A stretch of DNA of 64,000 bases, taken from contig NC_064755.1 of the NCBI RefSeq assembly GCF_011397635.1, forward strand, positions 22,241,282 to 22,305,281. Reading direction: 5' to 3'. The DNA comes from Epinephelus fuscoguttatus. Lineage: Eukaryota; Chordata; Actinopteri; Perciformes; Serranidae. Below are positions 49,501 through 62,600 of the stretch, piece by piece. The notes beneath the pieces are model-generated. The model made no database searches, was not told where the DNA came from, and saw nothing but the letters and a program-made list of their open reading frames with translations. Made by a program: the position numbers and the translations under genes. The stretch's first letter is position 1; each line of letters starts with the position of its first letter.

Positions 49501-49879
49501 TTTTTTCCTCCTTGCCCCATTGCTTGTGTGCTGAGGGTGAGTAAAGAACGGGCTCTGTGGTGCTGCAGGGCAACAGTTCAACAGCTGAGGTGGTGCTTCT
49601 CAGTCTGTCCTGTGAAATCTGCCCTTATCAGAGCCCAGAGAGTGTGTCCCTGTCCAGCTGAGCTGTGATAGAGGGGCATAATAAGAGAGGTGGTGAGATG
49701 GATGGAGGGCAGAATCTAGGGAGGAGGGAGGCTCATGTCCAGTCCGCCAGTCCGGTCAGGGCAGGGTTTTCGTAGGGCCTTAAGGATGAGGTTGTTGGTT
49801 GTCGATGGGTAGTAGTGGGGGACAGTGGAGAGGCAGTAGGAGAGGGCAATGGAACTTTTCTGGGCCCTTAAGAAAGGTC
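46517..49879 (-). other. probable long 3' UTR of frmd4a distal isoform
   Basis: No exon with credible splice sites was found between the distal stop at 49880 and the candidate polyadenylation signal. Open frames in the region (for example 47833-48252 on the plus strand) show no recognised domain. Confidence 0.4.
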
Positions 49880-49982
49880 TCAGACCAGGGTTCCAGGTTT
49901 GGCCTTATCGTGTCCGTACCACTGCACATCTGCCAGCTCTGAACACAGGGGGCTGCTGAGGAAACAGCTGTCACTGAAAGAC
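49880..49982 (-). CDS. frmd4a: frmd4a alternative distal terminal exon (PDZ-ligand-like end)
   Basis: The acceptor CTCTGCAG precedes an exon that continues in phase from the exon ending at 52886 (codon split GG|G). It gives 34 residues, SFSDSCFLSSPL ... LADVQWYGHDKAKPGTLV, then a stop. The C-terminal TLV has the class I PDZ-ligand pattern (S/T-x-hydrophobic). Choosing this exon requires skipping the proximal one, which carries its own stop. Coding character (Trp, Tyr, Cys and no low complexity) and the exact phase support a real exon; I believe mammalian FRMD4 proteins have a similar tail but cannot check. Confidence 0.7.
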
Positions 49983-52900
49983 CTGCAGAGGAAGACAGAG
50001 ACCAGGATGAGACTGATATCAGAGAGAAGCCTTTTATCTCAAACTGCAAGTATATCATTTAACATTTTTAAGGAGCAGTGTGTTGGATTCATAGGATTTA
50101 GAGGCATCTAGTGGTGAGGACTGCAGTTTGCAACCAGCTGAAACGTGTCCAATGTGCCGAATGTGAACTCGCGCTTTGGAATCCTTCAGTGTTCAAGTGT
50201 TCAGAGGGTTTTAACCATGTGTCAAATTATCCGCAGAGGTCTCCTTCTCTCCAAAACAAATGGACCAAGTAATTAAAACTGGCAAAAATACTGATTAAAG
50301 CAGTTTCACATAATAAATCAGTGTTTCTCCAACAGTGCTTGGCTTGTCGAAGACGGGCTGCTTGCCCAGCACCTGCTGATGTGTGTTTACCTTTTTTCTC
50401 TGATAACTTGAGATCTAGATGTTCAGGAGGTTTTTACGAGGAGTCAAATTATCTGCAGAGGTCTCTTTCTCTCCAAAACAAATGGACACGGTGATTTAAA
50501 CCGGTAAAAACCCTGAAGCAGGGTTATGTTAAAAAAACTGATCATAGTGTTAGTTCAGGCAGGACACGATGTCAAGCTACATCAGCTGATCTCAAACAGC
50601 CCAATGAACTGATGCAGCAGCCAACTGATGAAAGATGGGGGGTCTTTGCTGCTGCTCTCCCTGCCTTAGGCTTTCCATGTAGGCGCATGGAAGGGCAGGG
50701 AGGTCTGCCTCTCTGTCTCAGGCTTCCCTCATGTACATGTGGAAGGGTAGACAGGTGTGCTCTCTCTGCCTTATGGCTTTCCATGTGGTGCGCATGGAAG
50801 AGGCTTTCTGGCCCGAGAAAAGGCAGAGGGGCCCCAGAACAGAGCCATACCGCCAAATATAATACTACAAATGGAAATAAAGTGTTCCTGACTGAAATCT
50901 GTTTTATGACAATGCTCGTTGCGGGGGGGCTGTGAATTATGGTGGTTGACACAAAAACGCAAATGTCTCTATCTAGATCCATTGTTTGGATTGTCGGTAC
51001 TGGACTACTGCAGAGACATGGCGGTGCAACATGATGGACTCTGTGTGAGGACCTACTCCCTATGTAGATATAAATGTCTCATTCTAAGGGTGCTTTCAGA
51101 CCTAGAGTTGTCTTGCTTTGGTCTGAATCAGGGACTAATTTTGTTACAAAGTTGCATAATTGCCAAGCGTTTGTTCTAGTTCTCACGGAAGTATTTGCAA
51201 GTGGACCAGATCAAATGCCTTGTGCGAGAAAGCTGCTCCTGATTGGTCAGGATTTCCATGCGTGAAAAATCCAGGAAGTTCACAAAACACTGAAGTAGAG
51301 TACACTTGCAAGATAAATGCAACACTTGATTTTAGCGCTGTTCATCGTCTACTATATTGCTTGCATTGTTCATTTTAGGCAAACCGTACATTTTGAAAAC
51401 GAGGAACAGCTCCAACTAGAAAACAATGTTTTGATGCACTGAATGTGCCGAATGTGCATATTAAGGCAGTACAAGGGGAGGTGCACATTAATAATCCTCC
51501 AGGACTGTAACATGCTCATGTTTAACCCAAACAATGTGTCATGTGACTGCAGTTGGTTCAGGTCGAGGACTGAACACATTCTTATCACAAAAGAACAGCA
51601 CCCGAGTTCGTTTGTAACCAGACCGAGACCACCTCTTCAAGAAGGTCTCGATTCGGTTGTTTTGGTGCGCACACAAGTGTGATTGCTGTGTTCACACCTT
51701 CCCAAATGACTGAACTGAACCAAACAGGGCAGGTGTGAAAGTACCCTAAGGTAACGAAAATACAATGATTCTCTTTTTCAGGTGATCATACACTAGAGAA
51801 AACATACATATAATAATATATTCCGGTTCTGCCAATATATCACTGTAAAGCCTATACACTGGACCTTTAATAGATACTATCATCTACATGGTTTCAAGTG
51901 TTTATTTGCTCTTGGGATTGTTTGTTAAAGAATGTCGTCTGTTACAACACATACAGCACATGGTTGATTATTTCTATTAGTAAATCCTGTAAGGAATTAG
52001 CCACAGTGTTGGTTTCAGACCACAAAGCAGAGCACATGCAGAGATCAGATACAGATACAGCCAAAGAAGAAGTACACAAAACAAATACCGCCACCATCAG
52101 AGAGCAAGAAATTGTCCACTTTCCCCATTGTCAGCCCCCAAGAGTTGATAATGAAAGTGACAAGTGAAGTCACATGGGTGCTTTATGCTTTTAGAAACAT
52201 GTACAGACAGATTTCTATAAATAAAAGTCCGACTGTCACATTTCATTTCTTTTACTCATGCTTGTTTTCTCTCTGTTATGCTCCTGCTGTGTATTCCAAA
52301 CAGTACACTGTAGGTTTAGACCACTGGGAGGCCGAGACCACAGACAGTACCTCTATGCATCAGAGCTGGGCTGAGGGGGAGACTGACAGACGTCCTCAGT
52401 AGGAGAGCTGTCTGCTGTGCCTCTAAACCAGGAGAGAGGACACACACACAAGGAAAGGAGGGTTAGTGCAGACAGAGAGAGACGAGGAAGAAATGACAAA
52501 TATTAGGTAAAAAGAGTAATTTCCATGACGACAAGGTAATTGGAGGTGTGAAAGATGACAGGGGAAGAGTGAAGAGACAAGGAACAAAGATGCGGTGAGT
52601 GAAAAAAAAACACAAAGAGGAATGACATCATTGGAATATAATAAAGGTTTAAAAATAGATGTTAACCCCGGATCACATAATCATCCTCTAGGATTAGTTC
52701 AACGTGTAAAACAACATCAGCTGACAGGTACAACAGTCAAAGCTTGTGAAGATGTTAGAGTGAAGTTTGGAGAGAAAGCAGCTGAGTAGCCAGGATGCAG
52801 TTTGTCCTGAAATTAACAAAAGTCATATCTGGCTTCAAACACCTTGGTCTGCAGCAGTGTGTGTGTCTGATGATGTGTTTCTTACCCGCTCTGCCAGTTG

Positions 52901-55900
52901 AGGATGTGCTGTGGGCTACAGGGCGGTGTGGGTGTGGCTGCGTGTTCACTGGAGGGCGTCATACTCCTCTGGCTGTGAGGGGACGCAGCTATGGGGAAAA
53001 CTGACAGTTAGTCCTGCTGATTGAGATACAACACATGCAGCGTGCTATAGAGAGAGAGACACACACAAGAAACAAACATACACAGAGACACGTGAACACA
53101 CAGACACAAAGCAAACACACATAACAGAGGCTACAGCGAGGTGAGGGGCAAAGGAATGTGAACTATGCTCCACAAATGGGAGGTGAGGGGGTGTGGCCTC
53201 AGAGCCACTCACAACATTTGGCCTGGGGTCATGTTAGAGAAACGTAACATGTGAGAGACACACACACACACACACACACACAAGCCTCGTTGGCGCAGTA
53301 GGCAGCGCGTCAGTCTCATAATCTGAAGGTCGTGAGTTCGAGCCTCACACGGGGCAATGTGTTTTCATATTTCCATATTTGTCCACACATGTATGTGTAC
53401 TTTAAAACTTAGAAGCACTGTGTAACTATAGACTTGTCAAACGCAGTCTTAGGTTGAACCCAAATGTCCACAATCCCACACACTGGCAGAGCAACCAGGC
53501 TACCTATGTAGATAATACATTATACATTACGTACATACATTACATAATTCATAGTAGGGCTATTCAATAACAAATTTAATTGGACCAGATTTAAAAGCAG
53601 GAAATGATGGGCCAGACTTTCTCAGCAGCCTATTTAAAACCTTTTTTAGCTTCTGGTATTGACACATTTAAAACCAATTCAAATGAATGCAGTGACAAAA
53701 ATAGCAATATTTATTTTTCTATATTAATATATTTATCATTTGTTTCACTTTGAATATGAAAAAGATATTTTTGGTGACTAGTTTTATTCGTTTCAGGGTT
53801 GACAGAGACATATCTTTAGTATAGCACTTCCCTACTTGTGACTGTCAAAAGCCAGATGTTTTGAAGTCGCTACCCTACTTCCTGCCTGATTAGTACTGCG
53901 CCATGTGTTACTCTCAAAAGAAATGAGAAGAACACGAGATAGCTCCCTTGTTAGCTACTTCTATACACTATATATGTAGTTTATATATTTGTAATATATT
54001 AGATGTATGTATGCTGCACCCCTTGGAGGTTGCTCCCCAGCTGGATGTTGCCCACAGTTTGCCAACTGAATAAGCCTGATTTACAGGGTCAAACTGCGCA
54101 GTTTTTAATTTAAGTTCCCCATCAAAAGTGAAAAACATGGATCCACCTACAATATGAGAATCCTCAGCCTGAGATGAGAGGGTTTTAATGTGAGTTTTAT
54201 GTGACCAAATTCTTTGAGGGATCAGACCATGTCCAGAACATCTCCCAGTCATTAAAAGTTTAAATACACTTTGTACTGATTTAAGATTAAAAATACATGT
54301 TGAGTCATTAAGTTACTCAGCTCATGTTCTCTGTCATCACTCAAAGCTCACAACTACTCATAAGCCTCGTGGAACATCTGTCTCATAATGTGAGGGTTGT
54401 GAGTTATATTAATATTTACTCACCAATTAAGTCAAAGTTTGTCATTTGTGAGCCTCACATGGGGCAGATACATGTTTCCTATTTACACTACTTAACCTCA
54501 CTGTTACAATTTTAACTGGAGAAGCCCAGTATTACCATTGACCTTCAGAATTAAGTCATAAGTTGCGTTTGGATTCACATACTTTCTTGTTTTTTTACTT
54601 TCAGTACATACTGCAGCTGCCCTTACAAAGTGCATATTGTTGCATTGAGTATGCACAGAATTGGGATATACTTCTCTGTCATAACACTGTGCCTTGAACT
54701 TTGAGCCTCTTGCTCACAATGTCAGTCGCAGTCTGTAGTGCGAGCTGTCATCTGTCTGCGGGTCAGTCAGTTTGATATATCTTCCTCTGTGTAGAGGATT
54801 GTGGGTCAGACAAGCACGTTGGCTTGCATACAAAATACGACCAGATGCAGTAGGACCGTGTGTTACTCTCATAATCTGAAAGCTGTGAGTTCAAGCCTCA
54901 CACAGGTTGTTGTCTTTTCTAAGATGGACACTTATTGTTCAAATCTATGACCAAACAAACAATTTGTTTAACTCAATAAACAGAAACAGTGTACAGCTTT
55001 TATCTAAGACACATTATGATAGTTTTAACCCATGTGAGAAAGGGTTTAATGTGAATAAATGAGGAAAACCCACCTGGTGAGCCCTTGGCGAGTGTCCCTA
55101 CTCTACTCCCTCGACCATGTCCCAGAGTGCCTTGCTGTGACCCTGTCTCGGAGGAAGTAGACCCCGAATGTGAGTGACTCCTCTCCTTTAGGCTCCCTGA
55201 GGACCTCTGGTACCAGCACCGCAGCTCTTCAGACACCGCCGCCCTCCCCCCTCCACTTCCACCACCCTCTCGCCCCAATGACGGAGTCCGTACGATCTGA
55301 GAGCGCGACGGTGTGAGTCGGCCGCTCCCTTCTCCTCCCTCTTCTCCCCCCCAGGCCTCCTTATACAGTCCCCCGGCCGTGTAGGAGCTGGAGGTCTTGA
55401 ACTGGGCCTTGACGCTGTAGTGGCCCTCTTGGTCGCTCTCCAGGCTGCGCACCACCACGGGGTTGGGGCTGCCCTCCACATATAGCGGGTACTCCTTGAT
55501 GCGGTACTGAGAGGAGGGCTGGCTCTGGCTGTGGAGGTAGACTCCGTGGTGTCCCCCTCCCATCCCACCTCCACCCGAGCCTCCACCGGAGCCGTTCTTA
55601 GCTGCCAGGTTTGGCATGGAGCCCGAGTTAGAGGAACCCAGGTGACCTGCAGACCTGGAGACAGAACAAAGGACAACATATACATCAGTCTCACTAAAAA
55701 CACACTACCAAAACAGTTGTGTAAGGAAAACCTTTCCCCGATCCTCACCTATGCCTTTGCCTTTGCCTCTGCCTGGCTTTGGAGGGTGAGTCCTCTCCCA
55801 GAGTGGAGTAGTTGGGATTGCTGCCAGGAGGTCCACCAGAGGGGTAGTAATGCTCCGAGCTGCTTTGGCTGGTGCAGGATGAACAGTCGTCCAGTGGATC

Positions 55901-57736
55901 GGAGCCATTGGAGCTGCGTCCTGGGGCCAGGAAGAAGTCAGGGCTGCCAAGTGTGCCCAGAGTGTGCGGGTGTGCATCGGGGTCGGGTGCCAACAGTTTG
56001 CCCTGGGACTCAAGGCTTGAGCTGCGGTTCCTAAAGTGCTGAGCAAGACTGTGCAGACGTGTCGGACTGATGTCCACTGACCTGTGAGATGAAAAATCCC
56101 AAAAAAATGTTCAATACTGGGGCTGAGCTGGAACAGATCTACAGAATTAATCAAGCTATGAATTTAATAATATAGAACGAGGTGATTTTTTTTCTTTTAC
56201 AAGCAAACCTACATGAGAGGAAGCGAGTACAAATAGTAGAGTTCTTAAGACTTGTCATAACTAAGCCTTTTCATAGATATATAAAATCTGTTATAGAGAG
56301 ATACAGGTCTTAAATAACCACTTAACAATTTAAGATATAAAGACTGACCTAGTGGAATGTATGTAGTGTGGGGTCCTGGTCTTCAGGTCCGGGGTCGACG
56401 GCATGCTGGACTGAGAATTCCAGTGGGGGAGGCTCCTGATGGGGCTGCTCTGCAGTGAGTTACTACCCCCTGCTTCTGCACTGCCAGAGCTTGGGAAACG
56501 CCTGTGACTTGACAAAGACAAATTAATGTTATACTCCCCTTTCAAACTGGCAAACTATGTATAATGTGCTCTGCTGAATATGCAGTCAACTCATATTTGA
56601 TGTTTTAATTTCAGGGCTATCAAAGTCTGAAAGTGTAGTTTCAAACATTTGCTAATTTTGTCTGGATTAGTGAATTTTGAGATGACTAAACAACAGGTGC
56701 TTCACAAAGTCAAGGAGGACTTTTACATTGTCTAGAATCCCATCTTACTTAAATTCACTTGTTTAATCCTTGACTACAATACTTCTGCAAAGTCTCACAC
56801 ACATTCATTAATACACAGTGGCTTTTTTATAAAAGGCTAGTTAGGATAAACTCCCTCATACCTGGAATGAGAGGAGCGTTTCTTGACTTTTTCATAGGGC
56901 TCATCCAGTGACGATTCACTCCACATCTTGGGTTTGATGGGTGATTTATCGTAGTCAGAGCGAGAGTAGTGCAGGTGTCGCAGTCCATCCAGGGACTGCG
57001 GTGGAGGGGGCCGACTGTGAGATGGCGGCCGAGGAGGGAGGCCCTTGTGAGGCGATGCTACTGGGGAGAAGGTGGGTGTACCTGTGACTTGAGGATCATC
57101 TGAAACAGAGTAATCACCAGATTGAGTTGGAGTGATCAAGATATTTTAACATTTCATGAAATCAGGAAAAAAAGCACATTATTATCTTGCAGAGTAACGT
57201 GAAGGCCGGAGACTCACCATCATCTAAGACCAGTGCGTCAGATAATGAACTGTCTTCAGAACCAATATTGGCCTCTACATGACACAGAAACAAAGATGAG
57301 AGGTTAGAGATTATATCAAAAAAGCGTCCATGTTTCAATCTTGTCTGCTTCATGATCCAATGTGTGCACTTCTATTACAGCTCTTAACGGTACTTGAGAA
57401 CAGTATTACTGTGTGTAGTGGCAACTACAGCTAATAGAAATTAAGAGATATTAAAACAACTTGATTTTCCTGTAGTGAATAGGAGAATATTAGTACCCTC
57501 TATGATAAGCGACGCCCTCTGCGTAGGCTTCTTGCCAGAGCGGACCCGGTACTCATTGATAGAGTTCTCAATTTCCTGTAGCTTCTTCAGTGCGTTCAGA
57601 TAAGAAGTCTTCCTCTGTTTCTTCAGCTTCTTGCTGCTCACGTGAGGATCGCTGGCAAGACGCCTGGCTGCCTCTGTAATCTGGGACTGAATGGCAAACT
57701 CCCGCTCCAAACGCTCCAGTTCCTCTTCCTGGGAGA

Positions 57737-57777
<41 letters not shown>

Positions 57778-59565
57778 ACGAGTGCAAACTCTGAGCAACG
57801 CAAGCACAAAACACTAAATTTGCTCACAGTTTTAGCAACAGAAATCTCCGCACAGTCCAAAACCAACAAAGCTTAGTTTGCAGACACGTATTCAGACTCT
57901 AACTCTCCCATGCAACGTATTTGGTTAGACACACACACACAAAGCCGCGCCAGGGAAAACACACTGCGGAAATCATTTATCTGTGCTGCAGCCCTACAGT
58001 TTCTCACCAGTGGTTATTCTCTATTGAGACACTCTGTCCCCCAATAATAACACCTCTCCATCAATCCATCTTCTTCTCCTCTACACTCCTCCTGAGACTT
58101 GTGCAGCACAGGCTAGTAGGTGAACCAAGTAAAACACACTCTGTCATGCTGCATGTATGTTTACTGCACTGCAAAATGTGTATCTACAGTACATACTGCC
58201 GCAATATAGAGTTGTTCAAACACTGACAACAGTACCGGAAATGCCTCTGATACTGCCTAAAATGCTGGTTCGGGTATCGACGAGTATGCAAGTCTATGGA
58301 CTGATCCGATACTGCATAATTTATTAATAAACTTTACACCTGGATAATATCTTAGCCACCCTCAAACTGAGCTTACATAGCAAGTTGGGCTGTGTGACCA
58401 CTGATAACTACTGTTTTAGAGTGACGAAGAAGAATCTATTTTGGGTAAACAGTGTATGTTAGCAAAATGGGTAACACTTTACTTGAAGGTATCTACATAA
58501 CGGTGACATTACATGTCATAACTATGACATGGCAGTGTCATGACCCTGTCATAAACATTATGTACATGTCATAAACGTTATGACGGCTGTCATTCAGTTT
58601 TTGTAATGACAAGTTGACATTGTTTGGCTTGTCTTGATTATGACAACTTGACATTAATTAAAGTGACATTACCAGAAGTTGTCTTTGTCATGACAACTTG
58701 ACATTAAATTTGTTTGGGATGTCCTTATTATGACAACTTGACATTAACCGGGATGACATTACCAGAAGATGTCTTTGTATCAATCATTATGTCAACTTGT
58801 CATAAACACAAAAAGAGGTGAATTTCTTGTTAATATCAAGTTGTCATGACAAAGACATCTTCTGGTAATGTCACCCTGGGTAATGTCAAGTTGTCATGAC
58901 AAAGACATCTTCTGGTAATGTCACCCTTGGCAATGTCAAGTTGTCATACTAAAGACAACTTAAACAGTGTCAACTTGTCATTACAAAAACCAAATGACAC
59001 TTAATGACAGCCGTCATAAGCGTTAATGAAATGTACATAATGTTCATGACAGGTTCATGAACGTGCAATGTCATAGTTATGACAGTGTCATGTCAACCTT
59101 ATGTAGATACCTTCAAGTAAAGTGTTACTGCAAAATGTTTGAAATGTCTATGGCATTCATTCTCTGTATGTACTTGTTCATGTTCTAAAAATGGTTTATC
59201 CTGAGCCAGCAAACTTTCCATTGTTTTTGTGTGTGTGTGTGTCAGTCAGCGTCCCCTCTCTAAGTCTGGAAGTTTTCAGGGGTCCATAAATGCAACTCAG
59301 GCGGAACTCATGGGTTTTTATCCTCACCATCCCTGATGAGTAGTTTACTGTTGAACACTATAGTAGAAACTTGTAAACATATTATAGACAAGTAAATAAA
59401 CTCATGCATGCAATCATATATATGAGAGCACACATGATTTCACTTGCCCCCAGAGAGACAGAGCGATGATGTATTCGCTTGCGTCAACATCTTACAGGAC
59501 TACCTCAGTTCGGAGGAATCCCTCGCTCTAACAATCCCTTCACACTCCCGCCACAGCGGCTTCTG

Positions 59566-59601
<36 letters not shown>

Positions 59602-62600
59602 TTTAAGGTGTTCAGTGTAAATTAAGCAACATCGTTCTGCTTGCGAGGCAGTTTTGTGATATTGTGTCCCTGGATTCTTTTCAAAGCAAACAACCTCGGT
59701 AACACACACCCACACACACACATGCCTGCACACATACAGACGCGCACACAATCCTACTATCACCACTTCCTGTGGCGAGAATGCTGCCAGGGCTATTTTT
59801 AGAAGTAAGGCTACTCTGGAAAATCTACCCGTGGCACAAAAAGACAAAGATGCAGTAAAGCTACGTTTACAAGGTCCAAGATGTCTCATACCGTGGCTTT
59901 CAGTGTTCTCTGTTCCCTTTGCTCACTTAACAACCGAGTAGGAATGAGTTAACTTACCATTATGTCAATCATCACACATCATGTGAGCATTACATCTCTA
60001 GTTTTAAATGAAGTTAATCTCAAGTAGCCCTTGATCTTTAACTGTGTAACTTCAAAAGCTTTTAAACACCAGTTTTGATCTTTAATGCCACACTGTTCAT
60101 AAATGGATCATTAATATTACAGCTAGGCTAAAAGGAGATAAACACTCTTAACTAATTAGTGCTGCAGCAGAGGGCCTGGCTCAGGAACGAGCAGTATTTT
60201 GCGTCCGTTTTGAACACTGACCCCAATAGATGACCTCCTGTTTTTATTTGGCCTGTGTGGGGAGCGGGGTAGATTGGAGTATGTGATAAAGTGCTACTGT
60301 GGAGAACAGGAAGTTACGGCTTTACCTCTCCCTTGGGAAGGATTTTCTGCTCGTCCAGTTTGAAGGCAGTACCAATCTTCCGTCGTACTGTTGGCGGCTC
60401 CTCTCCCGGATCCAGAGGATATTCCTTCGGAAGCTTTCCTGTCAGCTCCTACAAAGGACAACAAGGGGACAAGTTAGAGAGGAAGCGCTAAAAAGGATTC
60501 TGGTTTCCAAATATTAGCCAGATCTGTTTTTCTCATACCGCCTCTCTGATGCAGATGCTCTTGAGTTCCTCTAGCCTCTGTCTTAGCGTTTCCTCCAAAG
60601 CGTCTTGCCTGGCCCTCAGTGCTGCCAGCATGTCCTTCTTAGCTGTCTGGGAGCTGTCCGATTCCTGAGAGCCTGCACGACACAACAGCACATAATGTGA
60701 GGGCAGGAGGCAGGGGCGTATGTGCGAGTGTTTGGACTTGTGGGGACTTATATAAATTGTGCGTGCACCTGCTATCCTTGCAGGATGTTTACAGGGAAGT
60801 GAATGGAACGTTTCGATAAGGAAACTGAGTCGAAGTGGTGTGTTTGTGCGAGTGTGAGTGAGTCAAGGAAGGAGCAGTTTAGGACAAAATCTGTGACGCA
60901 CAATCTCCGAGGCCCTGAGATGGTGCCACTGTTGTTTGCAACATGCCATGTTGACAACACACACACATATTTTATTTCTGTCTGTTGCTCTTTCAGTGAC
61001 TGTGCGGTCAAACAGAGCAACAATACAAAACCAAACGCTGCTGAGACCACTGTGGTAGAAAGAAAATATTGTTACACGATACACTATATTTAAGTTAAGG
61101 TTTTCTACACCTATTGTTTTGAAGGTGCACACGTGCCAGCAGTGACCATCCAACTGTTCTTACAGCTCAAACACATTCAGTTTGGCGTGTTAAGTGATGT
61201 TGTACTGCCAAAGCGCCTTATTTGCAGCCACAAAGGTTTGAAATTGATCCGACAAACTGTGATCTAGTCTAGAGACGTGCTGGCTGTGGTCATGTGGGGA
61301 GATACATGTATGTGGCATCACAGTTCCTGTGACATGTTTATGTTGCTGGTCAGAGATGGCCTCCAGTCAGTCAGTGGATCATGAAATCAAAAAACTGCGC
61401 AACACAAATGAGACAAGTGACAGGACACAGATAAGACAGAGACACCCTGTGTGACACAAGGTGGGGGTGGAACTAGAGAAGGACGAAGAAGACAGAAAAG
61501 GGAGATTGGGAGACTAGAAACGGATAGCTGAAGAGAAAGGGAGGAGAGACATGTATCTACACACCGATACCACAAGAGCACTTTATTATAATTCATAATG
61601 TGAATTGAGTGGCGCGTGTTGAGATCCTGAACTGCCAGCTCTGTAAATACACTGTGCTCGACTTCACCTCACCACAGACTGTGTGGGTTGTAGCTGCTGC
61701 TGCGGGAGTGTGAGCTCCATACTGACGGTTCAACCAGCCTCACACATGCACACACAGTGACAGGGCTCACTGTTAGAATCACACAGCTAACGTTACATAA
61801 CAGCTATTTGCAGGTTTAACATCAGAGTCCAGACGTTTCGGTGTCGGCCTGAGTTTGTTGGGACCGTTTAACTGCACATGTGAGGATGTTAGCTGCCGCT
61901 GCTGTTTAAGCCTATGCCAATCAGGACAGATGCACATGGAGAATAGTGGCTCTGGAAGCAGCAGCAACAGAAAGTTTGCTTATCTGGCAGGGAGTTGGAA
62001 TGGTTTGGGATCAGAACCCCAGTGAAAAAGGATGAAATGTTGGTACTGTTTAGATGGACGTTTCGATACTACTTGGTACTGGGTTATTTCAGTTGATACC
62101 TTAAATGGATCGAGTACTGTTTCCCATCCCTATTTATGTGGCTGCCTGGTTTAAAAGGGCATTTTCCCTTCTACTCTAAATTTGGTTCATGTACAAATCT
62201 TCCCGTCACACTCGTTCTTGTCGTACTTGTTCAGCACGGATAAGCATTGTTTTAAAGGCCATGGCAAAGTTTTACACTGACCCTCTACCCTTTTCATTCC
62301 CTCACCCACTAAATTTAGAGGAAGCCAGGGGCCTCTGGAGGATGAGTTTGTGCGACATGGAGGGTGGGAGTGGTGTTCTGTACATACAGAAAGACACTGG
62401 GTGGGGTGTGTGTACAGTATGTGTGTGAGAACATTCAGCACAGAATCAATGGCCTCTTCCCAGAAGCAGCTGTTTCTGTCTCTCCAGTTGTCAGTGAGAC
62501 TCCCCCTCAACACCACACACGCAAACACAAAGAATAACACATATCAATCTTTCTCTCTGCCTGTTTGTCAGTGTCTTTCTCCTCCTCTCTCACACACACA

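Noticed and set aside
50572-50982. 136-aa minus-strand open frame
   Set aside because: It lies inside the composite element between the frmd4a terminal exons, with no recognisable product.
53886-53930. Third possible tRNA-Met relic (GCGCCATGTGTTACTCTCAAAAG)
   Set aside because: Only a short D-arm/anticodon-like stretch matches and the T arm is absent, so chance or a shared repeat is as likely.
58470-59129. CRISPR-like array suggested by the recurring 40-45-bp units
   Set aside because: The units are inverted and direct parts of a transposon foldback in a vertebrate intron, with no unique spacers.
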